This document shows, one piece after another, positions 7,601 through 14,343 of a stretch of DNA of 26,425 nucleotides. Origin of the DNA: a virus; IMG/VR virus record IMGVR_UViG_3300028590_000078, positions 1 to 26,425 of that record; one strand, 5' to 3'. Both the position numbers and the translations under genes were made by a program. The notes below the pieces were generated by a model. The model searched no databases, was not told where the DNA came from, and saw nothing but the letters and a program-made list of their open reading frames with translations. Each line of letters starts with the position of its first letter. Position 1 is the first letter of the stretch.

Positions 7601-8462
7601 ACAGTCCCGAGATGGTCAGTCGAGCGTCGCCACGAGTGCTGGGTGTAGCCGCAGGGCCGAACACGACACCAGTCGTACCAGATGCGTCAGTCGAACAGCG
7701 GAGCCGTACAGACACTGCATTGTTGACCTTGACGTTCACCTGCCCGGTCGTTGCCGGATCGACTGCAGGGATGCCTACAACCCTCTGGACTAGCCCGGGC
7801 GTAACACCCGACGGCGGGGGCGTTACCGTTGTATCGCTGGGCCGAAGACCCACGGTAATGCTGGTCCACTGAAGCGCAGTCGTTGAAGTCTGCGACCAGG
7901 TCTGCGTACCAGTACTGCCGGCCACACCCTGGTTCTCGACGAACACTGACAGCTTGCGCCCCGTAGTACCTGAGCCGCTAACCTTGGTCAAACCCGAGGG
8001 CGTGTTGATATCCGAGGTGGTTGAGGCGTTGAGTGCGACGACATGGAAGACTGTCACGTTGTTGGTGATGGTATCCATGGACGGCGAGGTGTAACCAACA
8101 GCAATGCCCGAGCCAGATTTGACCGGGGTTACATCGAGGTAAGTTCCCGCCTGTCCCGTCCAGCGCTGCATCAGACCAGTGACACGGCCAGCAGTTCCAG
8201 ACGTAGCGAAGGTTACTGACCCGGACTCAGAGCCCGTGGCAATCTTCGCCCAGACCGCGATACCGGGACCGCCGCCTTCACCATCCTTGCTGTCAATAAG
8301 AGTCCAGCCCCCAGGGTTCGTAACAGGGGCGGGTGACTGGGTATGGGCAACCTGTGCAAGGAGAAGTTCGCCAGCGACAATTCCTGAGGGATACGGAATC
8401 ACTGCAGAAGTAGCGCTGGCACTCTCATATACAGATGGCGTACCCTGTACGACTACGGCCAT
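4611..8462 (-). CDS. Giant minor tail protein: PhoD-like phosphoesterase, PKD-like domain and two GH16 glycosidases (1283 aa)
   Basis: Probable multi-enzyme tail-tip protein. Order: N-terminal tail domain (1-208); PhoD Fn3-like domain (~222-318); PhoD catalytic domain (~325-612) with FASC (331-334), HLGDLYYHD (356-364), SDHDGMNN (398-405), LDTRSYKS (446-453) and GGDMHA (531-536); three short VRxH repeats (~621-673); PKD-like domain (~675-765); polyproline linker (~789-803); GH16 domain 1 (~812-1031) with catalytic ENDIAE (E924, D926, E929); GH16 domain 2 (~1054-1281) with EIDFPE (E1176, D1178, E1181). GH16 enzymes cleave beta-glucans or galactans by a retaining mechanism; PhoD cleaves phosphate esters such as teichoic acid. 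All catalytic motifs look intact. ATG at 8462 follows AAGGA. The first ~620 residues are paralogous to the 1026-residue protein downstream. Substrates are not known. Confidence 0.86.
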   Translation of the reverse strand: MAVVVQGTPSVYESASATSAVIPYPSGIVAGELLLAQVAHTQSPAPVTNPGGWTLIDSKDGEGGGPGIAVWAKIATGSESGSVTFATSGTAGRVTGLMQRWTGQAGTYLDVTPVKSGSGIAVGYTSPSMDTITNNVTVFHVVALNASTTSDINTPSGLTKVSGSGTTGRKLSVFVENQGVAGSTGTQTWSQTSTTALQWTSITVGLRPSDTTVTPPPSGVTPGLVQRVVGIPAVDPATTGQVNVKVNNAVSVRLRCSTDASGTTGVVFGPAATPSTRGDARLTISGLSPSTRYYYRVMMTNSSGSEFADNLTPIGRLKTAPNGPASFSFTFASCNSGNHTAASTAMANRNDDLSFHLGDLYYHDGSGTGLDNFRNRMNAAMTSQVNLFATTNMHILPSDHDGMNNDGAAGSDPTAWNNWNIARSELFPNPQNYFAFNWGRVRFIMLDTRSYKSNPGNTDNSSKTALGSTQKQWLKDQITALPADNIAIIGQDTPWITGTSAGDDAWGGFLTERNELASHFSASGKKIIMLGGDMHALAAEDGSGSPGGVPVFQAAPFNQAASHKGGPWDVGPYPAAGPTVQQYGRVTINDTGNQIQVVFKGYSADNTERISMTKTYAVTPAPVSGTTVRAHSMTLGVQASGTTVRTHRVQVGVATSSGIAGVRVHRTAITATGFADPGPNVSNLEAGLLVQMDANAEGAVLSYTWDQVSGPTVTLTPSGTGGVSCSYTTPYLEADADLVFRVVANYADGVKSGEGITRHSIVRAGNQTATSDNGMTPVVIHPVLTPVVTPPPTEEPPPPPPPPSGYQPVGATGNWSLKWADDFNTLNRTLWTPYWFVEGGQMNNVATVSSNVAIENGELTLRLSNSSTGALMSTNPRDGVAGHTGFEFNYGFVEARIFFPGNGATVYNWPAWWTTGHAWPGTGENDIAEVTGWDGVNSMTSNHHYSANGVHASKGSGTIPGNWGGGWHTYGLHRAPGQNKVYYDGQLVYSYIPEDNGSPHYLLLNIGASVGNSLVGDASKVRVDYVRFWEDATVPAPGGNPSGVAVPSTNLPGWNLVLSEDFTENAALGQFPAVYGPIWSAADGQHDTSRAYGRPLANEGIYDSTKTVTVHNSMLDIHVYTDPATGRPWVANPIPDTGTWGQLYGRYAVRFKADTVQGFKIAWLLWPTSENWNQGEIDFPEAGLGNNIQGYSHNVFGSPNTNQWIVNTNVNMAQWHTAVIEWTPTSLKFILDDTVYTTTDSAAIPTNPMYWKLQTETNLSATPPPTSAQGHVYIDWVAVWTRA

Positions 8463-8472
8463 TTGATTATCC

Positions 8473-9543
8473 TTACGGCTGGTTGCCGGTTACCCGGACA
8501 CGGAGGTCGCCACGGTCGGTGACGTTTGCAGCCTCGGGACCCGTAAGCGTGAACGAGTACTCGGTGACTGTGGTGGGGAGCGGCCCGAAGTTTCGGGTAG
8601 CGATAACCGTTGTGCCCTGCAAGAGAGCAACGTCGGCATACGTGGGCGGAGTGGAATCACTCGCGCTCAGGCGGACAGTCACGTTCGGAGTACCAGTCGC
8701 AAGACGGGCGTTCATGCCGAAGGTGATTTCCGCATTGGCAGGCGATGCAGGAGTCTGGGCGTAGGTCGCATCGGACTCATCAGCAAGAGCTGCTGACAGG
8801 CTGGATGCACCACCCACGTTTGTCCAGTTGCCGGCATTTGTTACCACGCTGGCTGGTCGGATCACTGCCGCGGATGCGTTGTACGGCCCGAGCAGTGCAG
8901 AGGTTGAGGTGTTCAGTTCGATGGAATCGTAGAAGCCATTCCATGCACCACCGATGAGCAGCTTGCCGAAGTACCAGGCAACCAGGTTCGTCGTACCCAG
9001 GTCAGCAGTCGTGCTGGTGAACTGAGTCTCGAGAGGTGTGGACGCGTCGCCTGCGAACACTGCGAAGCGGATCACACCGTTGGTTGCAGTCGTGCCAACC
9101 TCGAGCGACATTTCCACACGGTACCAGGTATTCACAGCCAGAGTCGTCGTGGTTGTGTAGAGCACACCACCCGCACGCTGCACAAGCACGAGCTTGCCAG
9201 CAGGGTTGAGGTTCAGCGTAGCGACGTACTGGGTGCTCGCCCATGCAGTGATGAGCTGCTGGTCGATGACTGGGACAGTGCCCAGACGGATGTATGCCCG
9301 CATCGACTGCTGCATGCTTGCAGGGATAGCGCCACCATCCCAGCCGAAGCTGACACGGTTGCCTTCCGTGCTGGTGAGCCCGTAACCCAGGGTGCCATGC
9401 GATGCAGTGTTGACGAAGGTGAAGGATGCACCAGCCATTACGTCAACGGAACTCCAAGCGATGCCAGAGCCACCGCCTGAGTTTGCGGCTGTTACGGCCC
9501 CGTTGAGCACACCGCCCGCGGCGTTGTTATACAGGATAGCCAT
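8473..9543 (-). CDS. Minor tail protein with lectin-like beta-sandwich (356 aa)
   Basis: Residues ~30-215 have the alternating strand pattern and sequence flavour of a concanavalin/LamG-type jelly roll, including a NTWYRVEMSLEV strand near residues 138-149 and a GFYDSIELN strand near 203-211. A linker near 215-235 leads to a C-terminal beta-sandwich (~236-356) resembling carbohydrate-binding or Ig-like modules. No catalytic residues stand out. ATG at 9543 follows GAAAGG. The start (MAILYNNAAGG) recalls the MAxxx openings of the two PhoD-bearing tail proteins. Its place among tail-tip genes suggests a role in host-surface carbohydrate binding, which is inference. Confidence 0.65.
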   Translation of the reverse strand: MAILYNNAAGGVLNGAVTAANSGGGSGIAWSSVDVMAGASFTFVNTASHGTLGYGLTSTEGNRVSFGWDGGAIPASMQQSMRAYIRLGTVPVIDQQLITAWASTQYVATLNLNPAGKLVLVQRAGGVLYTTTTTLAVNTWYRVEMSLEVGTTATNGVIRFAVFAGDASTPLETQFTSTTADLGTTNLVAWYFGKLLIGGAWNGFYDSIELNTSTSALLGPYNASAAVIRPASVVTNAGNWTNVGGASSLSAALADESDATYAQTPASPANAEITFGMNARLATGTPNVTVRLSASDSTPPTYADVALLQGTTVIATRNFGPLPTTVTEYSFTLTGPEAANVTDRGDLRVRVTGNQP

Positions 9544-9555
9544 AGCCTATACCTT

Positions 9556-10659
9556 TCAGGATTGGAGACCGCGGTTTTGCGCAGTCAAGATTTCGCCATT
9601 GTCTTCAAACTTGTTAGTGCCGAGCCCCACGATGGTTGCCGTTGTTGTGAACATCAGTCGGATGTAATACCGGATGCCAGTCGTGCGCAGATACATGGAG
9701 TCACGCTTGAACAGATTGTCCCGGAAGGTGTACGTGCCTTGCGCAAGCTCAGCACCAGCCATACCCTGGGCAAACCAGTTCTTCTCAATCACCATCTTGT
9801 TGTCGAGCGGCAGAGTCCGAGTCTGAGTTACACGAAGACCCGCACCGGGTGCGTGCGTGCCGTTCTGTGACATGTGATCCGGAAAGCTTGGATGACGAGC
9901 GGACATCTGACCCGAGGGGTAAGACAGCCCATCAGCGTCAGGGAAGTTCCGGTCATCACCCAGGACAGCGGATGCCTGCAGCAGATTGCCAGCCACGTAG
10001 ACGTGACCGCCAGCCAGGATATCAACCCCGTAGTTCACCGTTCCAGTTGCAACCCCCGGCAACGGTCGCCAGTAGGCTAGGTCTGCGAAGTAAGAGTTGA
10101 TAACTCGAGCACGGACCGGGCGGCTATTGGCAGTCGAATTGATAACCGCGCCCACTCGGTTCTTCAGGAACTTGCAACGGTTCAATGAGTACGCACCGAC
10201 GATGCCATCTGTGTAATAGCTCGGACGCTGCGGCATGAACGTGCAGTCCTCAAAGTACGGCACACCCAGCCATGGATCAATGTCAGTGACTGAGCCTTCA
10301 GTTCCCACACGGCAGTCGACGAGCGACGTACTCGCAGTGGGCCAAGCAGTGCTGCCATAGAACCCGCAGTTGTAGAACTTCAACCCGGACGCTGACGGAT
10401 GGACCTTCCCGTAGAAGTCAATGTCCCGGTAGACCTGATTAGGGTTCGTGAGCGTAAGGTCCCCCATGTGAACCTTACGAGCACGAGATGAGGTAACGCC
10501 TGTGTTAGTCACGTTGGGCTTGATCACACCAGGGAGTGCTTCCGCACGGGGAGTTGACTCAGGTTGAATGACCCAACTCCCCTGCGGAATACCCACCCAG
10601 CCCTGGTTGCTTGAAGTCAGCGGCCGAAAGGTACTCTTAGGTCGTGAGATACGAACCAT
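9556..10659 (-). CDS. Right-handed beta-helix tail protein (367 aa)
   Basis: From about residue 65 the sequence shows repeated short strands with turn patterns typical of parallel beta-helix proteins: LKFYNCGFYG, PYFEDCTF, SLNRCKFLKN, ARVINSYFAD, HVYVAGNLLQ, MVIEKNWFA and YTFRDNLFKR. The recurring aromatic, Asn and Cys ladder positions fit a pectate-lyase-like solenoid. Such folds in phage tails are often polysaccharide lyases or hydrolases, but I cannot identify catalytic residues, so it may be a binding spike. A loop near residues 240-275, rich in His, Ser and Pro, interrupts the solenoid. ATG at 10659 overlaps the TGA stop of the upstream gene by one base (TGATG). Confidence 0.7.
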   Translation of the reverse strand: MVRISRPKSTFRPLTSSNQGWVGIPQGSWVIQPESTPRAEALPGVIKPNVTNTGVTSSRARKVHMGDLTLTNPNQVYRDIDFYGKVHPSASGLKFYNCGFYGSTAWPTASTSLVDCRVGTEGSVTDIDPWLGVPYFEDCTFMPQRPSYYTDGIVGAYSLNRCKFLKNRVGAVINSTANSRPVRARVINSYFADLAYWRPLPGVATGTVNYGVDILAGGHVYVAGNLLQASAVLGDDRNFPDADGLSYPSGQMSARHPSFPDHMSQNGTHAPGAGLRVTQTRTLPLDNKMVIEKNWFAQGMAGAELAQGTYTFRDNLFKRDSMYLRTTGIRYYIRLMFTTTATIVGLGTNKFEDNGEILTAQNRGLQS

Positions 10660-11297
10660 CAGATAAGCCGCCGCTCAATGAAGACATCCCCTACGTGTGG
10701 ACCGTTGACGCCCGTGGAAACAATCGCCGGCAGAGCATCCACACCAACCCAGATGATCAGAACATCATCGGAGCTAGTGGGCCGCACAGGCCAGCTGCCG
10801 TTCGCACTCTGTCGAACGAAGCCGACAGTGCCGGGCAGGAAGGACGTTGTGCCTCCCGTGCCACCACCCCCAGTTGATGCCGAACCCCAGCGTGTAGCAT
10901 AAGGTTCGGAGCCATCCTTGACGAGGACCTGACCGTCGATACCCCCCGGAGCGATACCCAGGGGATCATCCCAGACAACATCGAGGTCAACGTTGGAAGC
11001 CTTGGTCAATACCTGCCCGGGGTTGCCTCCCACCGGGATGGGGTCCGAAGCAACGAGCCCAACCTCGAATGCCCCCGACACCCATTTGACGCGCTGCTTG
11101 CCCTCGACCTCAAACTCAGGCGTCACGCCGTCGTTGTTGGAGACAAGCTCGTTCAGCGGGAAGGCAACACCACTGGGCGTGAAGATCGCCAAAGGCGAAG
11201 CGTTAGCATCGTCCTCAATGTCATAGATCAGACCCACGGCTTCGGCGAGTGGCGTGCCATCCTCGTCAGTAACTACTTGCTGGAGAAAGAGTCCCAT
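10659..11297 (-). CDS. Collar/fibre-type minor tail protein with GQVLxK motifs (212 aa)
   Basis: Residues ~88-110 and ~117-140 carry two copies of a motif common in phage fibre proteins, here NPGQVLTKASNVDLDVVW and IDGQVLVKDGSEPYATRW. A Gly/Thr-rich flexible stretch (GGGGTGGTT, ~143-151) leads to a compact C-terminal part ending FIERRLI. The N-terminal ~85 residues (GLFLQQVVTDEDGTPLAEA) look like a globular attachment domain. No enzymatic signature is visible. ATG at 11297 lies three bases after the upstream TAA. It is likely a structural connector or small fibre at the tail tip; the exact role is not known. Confidence 0.62.
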   Translation of the reverse strand: MGLFLQQVVTDEDGTPLAEAVGLIYDIEDDANASPLAIFTPSGVAFPLNELVSNNDGVTPEFEVEGKQRVKWVSGAFEVGLVASDPIPVGGNPGQVLTKASNVDLDVVWDDPLGIAPGGIDGQVLVKDGSEPYATRWGSASTGGGGTGGTTSFLPGTVGFVRQSANGSWPVRPTSSDDVLIIWVGVDALPAIVSTGVNGPHVGDVFIERRLI

Positions 11298-11300
11298 GAC

Positions 11301-12305
11301 TTACCACCCAATCGCAATCCAGTTAATACGGTGAGAAGCATGTGGTGTACGGCCGTATTGCAATGTGCCAACACCATCATCGGATGCCGGTTGGCTAAGA
11401 ACTGCGTAAACCCAAGAGGTTTTGCTTCCATAGCCATCGTCACCGAATACCCCAGAACCACCACCCACGTTACCCGCGGAGGCAAACATCATCGAGCCAC
11501 CAGTGGCCCAGTCATCACCGTTGAACCCAGCAACATACAGCACGCCGTTGGGGAAAGGCCTGGGCCAATTGACCCGGCAATAGCCGGACTGATCAGCAAT
11601 ACCAACCTGAGTACCGCACTGCATGATGAAGGGGTGGCCGCTTTCTGCAAGGGACTTCACACTCATTCCACCGGGAGTAAGTGCATTGGCCGCACTGTAC
11701 AAGCCAATCGAGCCGACTGCAGCTGTGCGTTCCCAGGTGACGCTGTTGGTCCCATTCGTCTTGCGAATCCAGGTGTCTCCGTTGATGGTGAGGTGTGTGC
11801 CGACCTGGTCCAGGTAACCCATCACTAGATCGCTAACCGCGAAGACACCCCCGTTATGTGCCCACACCCGGAGGTCCACGATTTCCTGGACGGCGTTCTG
11901 ACCCGAGCGCACTCGGGCAAGAGCGATGGGCTGGTCAGCGAGCACACCCGCATTGGTGTTGCGGGAAGGCAATGTCCTGTTCGGTCCACCGGTGACAACC
12001 GTGTAGATTGATGTGCTGGCACCCGGTGTGGCATTCCAGGTACGTCGGAGAACGATCATGTCCCAGCGGTCACCCGAGGGAACAGAAGTCAGGTTTACAG
12101 TCGTGTCATTTTCGAAGACATCCAAGATGCCGTCGCCAATCACCGTGCCCGCCTTGATGGTGACAGCTCGGGTACCAGCCCCGATTATCGCCTTGGCGTC
12201 ATTGGTGCCAGCCACAGAATACTGGGCGGCAGCTACGTTTGGCATCCAGTCAGCCAGCTGTGCAGCATTCACTGATCCTGGGTAACCAATATGCTGGTCA
12301 GCCAT
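11301..12305 (-). CDS. Minor tail/fibre protein with gp53-like C-terminal end (334 aa)
   Basis: The N-terminal ~150 residues match a module widespread in actinophage tail tips. It contains an entry segment, a VTIKAGTVIGDGILDVFEN stretch, DRWDMIVLRRTWN (~79-91), and ends in LARVRSGQNAVQEIVDLRVW. Residues ~155-225 include a short repeat-free linker region. The last ~110 residues contain WPRPFPNGVLYVAGFNGDDW and finish RINWIAIGW, the pattern of the phage tail-fibre gp53-like C-terminal domain that forms a receptor-binding knob. ATG at 12305 overlaps the TAA of the Tal gene (TAATG). It is a good candidate for a non-enzymatic receptor-binding fibre. Confidence 0.65.
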   Translation of the reverse strand: MADQHIGYPGSVNAAQLADWMPNVAAAQYSVAGTNDAKAIIGAGTRAVTIKAGTVIGDGILDVFENDTTVNLTSVPSGDRWDMIVLRRTWNATPGASTSIYTVVTGGPNRTLPSRNTNAGVLADQPIALARVRSGQNAVQEIVDLRVWAHNGGVFAVSDLVMGYLDQVGTHLTINGDTWIRKTNGTNSVTWERTAAVGSIGLYSAANALTPGGMSVKSLAESGHPFIMQCGTQVGIADQSGYCRVNWPRPFPNGVLYVAGFNGDDWATGGSMMFASAGNVGGGSGVFGDDGYGSKTSWVYAVLSQPASDDGVGTLQYGRTPHASHRINWIAIGW

Positions 12306-13426
12306 TATTGACTCGCTTTCAGTTTGTTCAAAGAACCAGACAGTGTAGACAGTGCCTCAACCACCTGGGAGGTCGGATCAGTTTTCTTTCCCACGATACC
12401 TTTGAAACGCAGGCCTTTTTCAGAGTCGTACTGAAACTCAATCTCACGGAGAATGTCGGTAACCTCAACTCGGCCTTCGCCAACCTTCGCGGTAACGATC
12501 TGGCCAACCTTGAGTCCACCAGGACCACCGAACCGGAAGTTCTTCGTTTCACCAAGAGTAATCTCGATGGACGATTTACCTGCACCTTCGAAGAGTGTTT
12601 CGTCAGCGCGTTCCGTGTAGGTGTTCAGATCGTCAGCATCCCGGGCATCTCGGAAGGCTTCGATCCTGTCACCCCACAAAGCTTCACGCGTAGCATCCAC
12701 CTGGTCGATGAAGGTACGAGCCGTGCCCTGGTTCTCACCACCAACAACCACGTAGGTTACATCGGGTGCCTCAACACGAGCTTTCCACTTACGCACGATG
12801 CGCGAGGATTCGGACAAGACGTTCGGATAAACGCCCGGCTCATATACATCCACGGTCAGACCCGCGGGTGAGGCAGTGACCGTCACCCCGAGACCCATTG
12901 ACTCAAGCAGTGGGAACATCTCGTTGTAGATCTTTGCCATACGAGCCTGAGCGTGAACAGTGCTTCCCCGTCCTTGGTCCGTTGCAATGATGATGGGTTC
13001 CACACCACGGTCACCGATGTTCAGGTTCACGATGGTCTTGAACACCGTTTCTGCTGCGCCAACCTGTTCATACCGGTAAGCCAATGCTTGGTTCGCCATT
13101 GATTCGCCCGGACGTTGGAAGATCAGGAAGTTTCGCAGGATGCGGAAGTTATCCTCAACCTCGAACGTGAAATTGCCCGACACCCCGGGACCCTCGGCGC
13201 CCCATGCGCGGATGGGACCTTCGATGAAAGTCTCACCCCGCAACTGGCAACGCACGCGAGTCCCGGGAGTACACATCTGCTCAATGCGTTTGTGTGTGGC
13301 CTTGACAGTGAACGACAAGTCTGAGATGTTGTCGAACCGTTTAGTTCCTTCGAGTGAGACAAACGCACCAACGGGCGCCTGCCATACCCTGTTCTTGTTA
13401 TACAGGTCGAGTCGGAACAGTGACAT
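12305..13426 (-). CDS. Tail-associated (Tal-like) minor tail protein, ReqiPepy6 gp37-like (373 aa)
   Basis: Second gene after the tape measure, directly following Dit, which is the usual place of the Tal or baseplate-hub protein. The sequence has the features of the Siphovirus ReqiPepy6 gp37-like family: an N-terminal hub region with LSFTVKATHKRIEQM and GTRVRCQLRGETFIEGPIRAW (~38-75), a FEVEDNFRILRNFLIF segment (~89-104), a central YVVVGGENQGTART region, and a C-terminal barrel (GGLKVGQIVTAKVGEGRVEV). No lysozyme or peptidase motif is seen, so it is probably structural. TAATG overlaps join it to both neighbours. Confidence 0.82.
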   Translation of the reverse strand: MSLFRLDLYNKNRVWQAPVGAFVSLEGTKRFDNISDLSFTVKATHKRIEQMCTPGTRVRCQLRGETFIEGPIRAWGAEGPGVSGNFTFEVEDNFRILRNFLIFQRPGESMANQALAYRYEQVGAAETVFKTIVNLNIGDRGVEPIIIATDQGRGSTVHAQARMAKIYNEMFPLLESMGLGVTVTASPAGLTVDVYEPGVYPNVLSESSRIVRKWKARVEAPDVTYVVVGGENQGTARTFIDQVDATREALWGDRIEAFRDARDADDLNTYTERADETLFEGAGKSSIEITLGETKNFRFGGPGGLKVGQIVTAKVGEGRVEVTDILREIEFQYDSEKGLRFKGIVGKKTDPTSQVVEALSTLSGSLNKLKASQ

Positions 13427-14343
13427 TAGACACTCCGGAAATAGAGAGGGGTGAAGAAAGCCTGGATTGAACCAGTACCATCCAGTGTTAGCGACAGCGT
13501 GGTATCCTCACCCGGAGGCAGCGGAGCAAACTCGAACGAACCCAGGGAAGCCATGATATCCACACCATCACGCGTGGCTGTCAGGTTCCTCGGGTCGGTG
13601 TCGATGACAACAGTCTGACCGGCAGAGGTATTACCCACTGTCGCGGTCAAGCCATTCAAACCTACGGATGCAGTGTTGAACGGTCCCTTCAGTTCCCACC
13701 TCAAGAATGCTTCAACATCCCCCGGGTTGCTCATGGTTGCGTTGGTGATATCCGCAGCTGACGCAATGTAGAACGGCGGACCTCCGGTGCCTCCGAAGAA
13801 GTCGTAATCACTTTGGGGATACCAGATGGGTGATTGTGTTTCGCCTTCCCAGAAGGGCTGCTCACACATCCCAGTGATACCGTAGATGGCCCAGCCAAGT
13901 TTGACCGGGTCTCGCGAGTACACGGAGGTATCATCACTCTTGAACCGTACGGTGATGCTGTACCGTTCATTGGTGGGCAGAACAACTTCCCATCGCAGCG
14001 TTTTGCCTGGATGGAAGATCCTCCAGAAATCCTTCTTCCTTTGGATCCATTCTTCACTGCTGTCTTCGAAGATGCCAATGACCCAGTGAACATCTCGACC
14101 GGAGGCTCGCCAGCCTTCCCATTCAAAGCCGTGGACGACTGGCGAGTCAAAGGTGTACTGCTCAATGATTGGCATGCCCATGCCCTCGATGCCTTCCGGC
14201 ATGAGGAACACACCGTCACGCCCATCGGTCACATCCCACACCGAGCCATCCCAGCCATAGAAGATGTGCTTGATGCGACGCCACGGTGTGTAGATGGCTG
14301 GAGCGACCGGCGGCCGTAGTTGTGTACCTCTCAAGTAAGCCAT
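13426..14343 (-). CDS. Distal tail protein (Dit-like), 305 aa
   Basis: The first gene after the tape measure encodes the distal tail protein that closes the tube and organises the tip. The N-terminal part shows YGWDGSVWDVTDG (~29-41) and a GFEWEGWRASGRDVHW segment typical of actinophage Dit proteins. Next come WRIFHPGKTLRWEV (~127-140) and, in the middle, WAIYGITGMCEQPFWEGE, a hallmark stretch before the C-terminal beta-sandwich (~200-305). The gene overlaps the tape measure stop and the Tal start by TAATG on both sides. Confidence 0.82.
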   Translation of the reverse strand: MAYLRGTQLRPPVAPAIYTPWRRIKHIFYGWDGSVWDVTDGRDGVFLMPEGIEGMGMPIIEQYTFDSPVVHGFEWEGWRASGRDVHWVIGIFEDSSEEWIQRKKDFWRIFHPGKTLRWEVVLPTNERYSITVRFKSDDTSVYSRDPVKLGWAIYGITGMCEQPFWEGETQSPIWYPQSDYDFFGGTGGPPFYIASAADITNATMSNPGDVEAFLRWELKGPFNTASVGLNGLTATVGNTSAGQTVVIDTDPRNLTATRDGVDIMASLGSFEFAPLPPGEDTTLSLTLDGTGSIQAFFTPLYFRSV

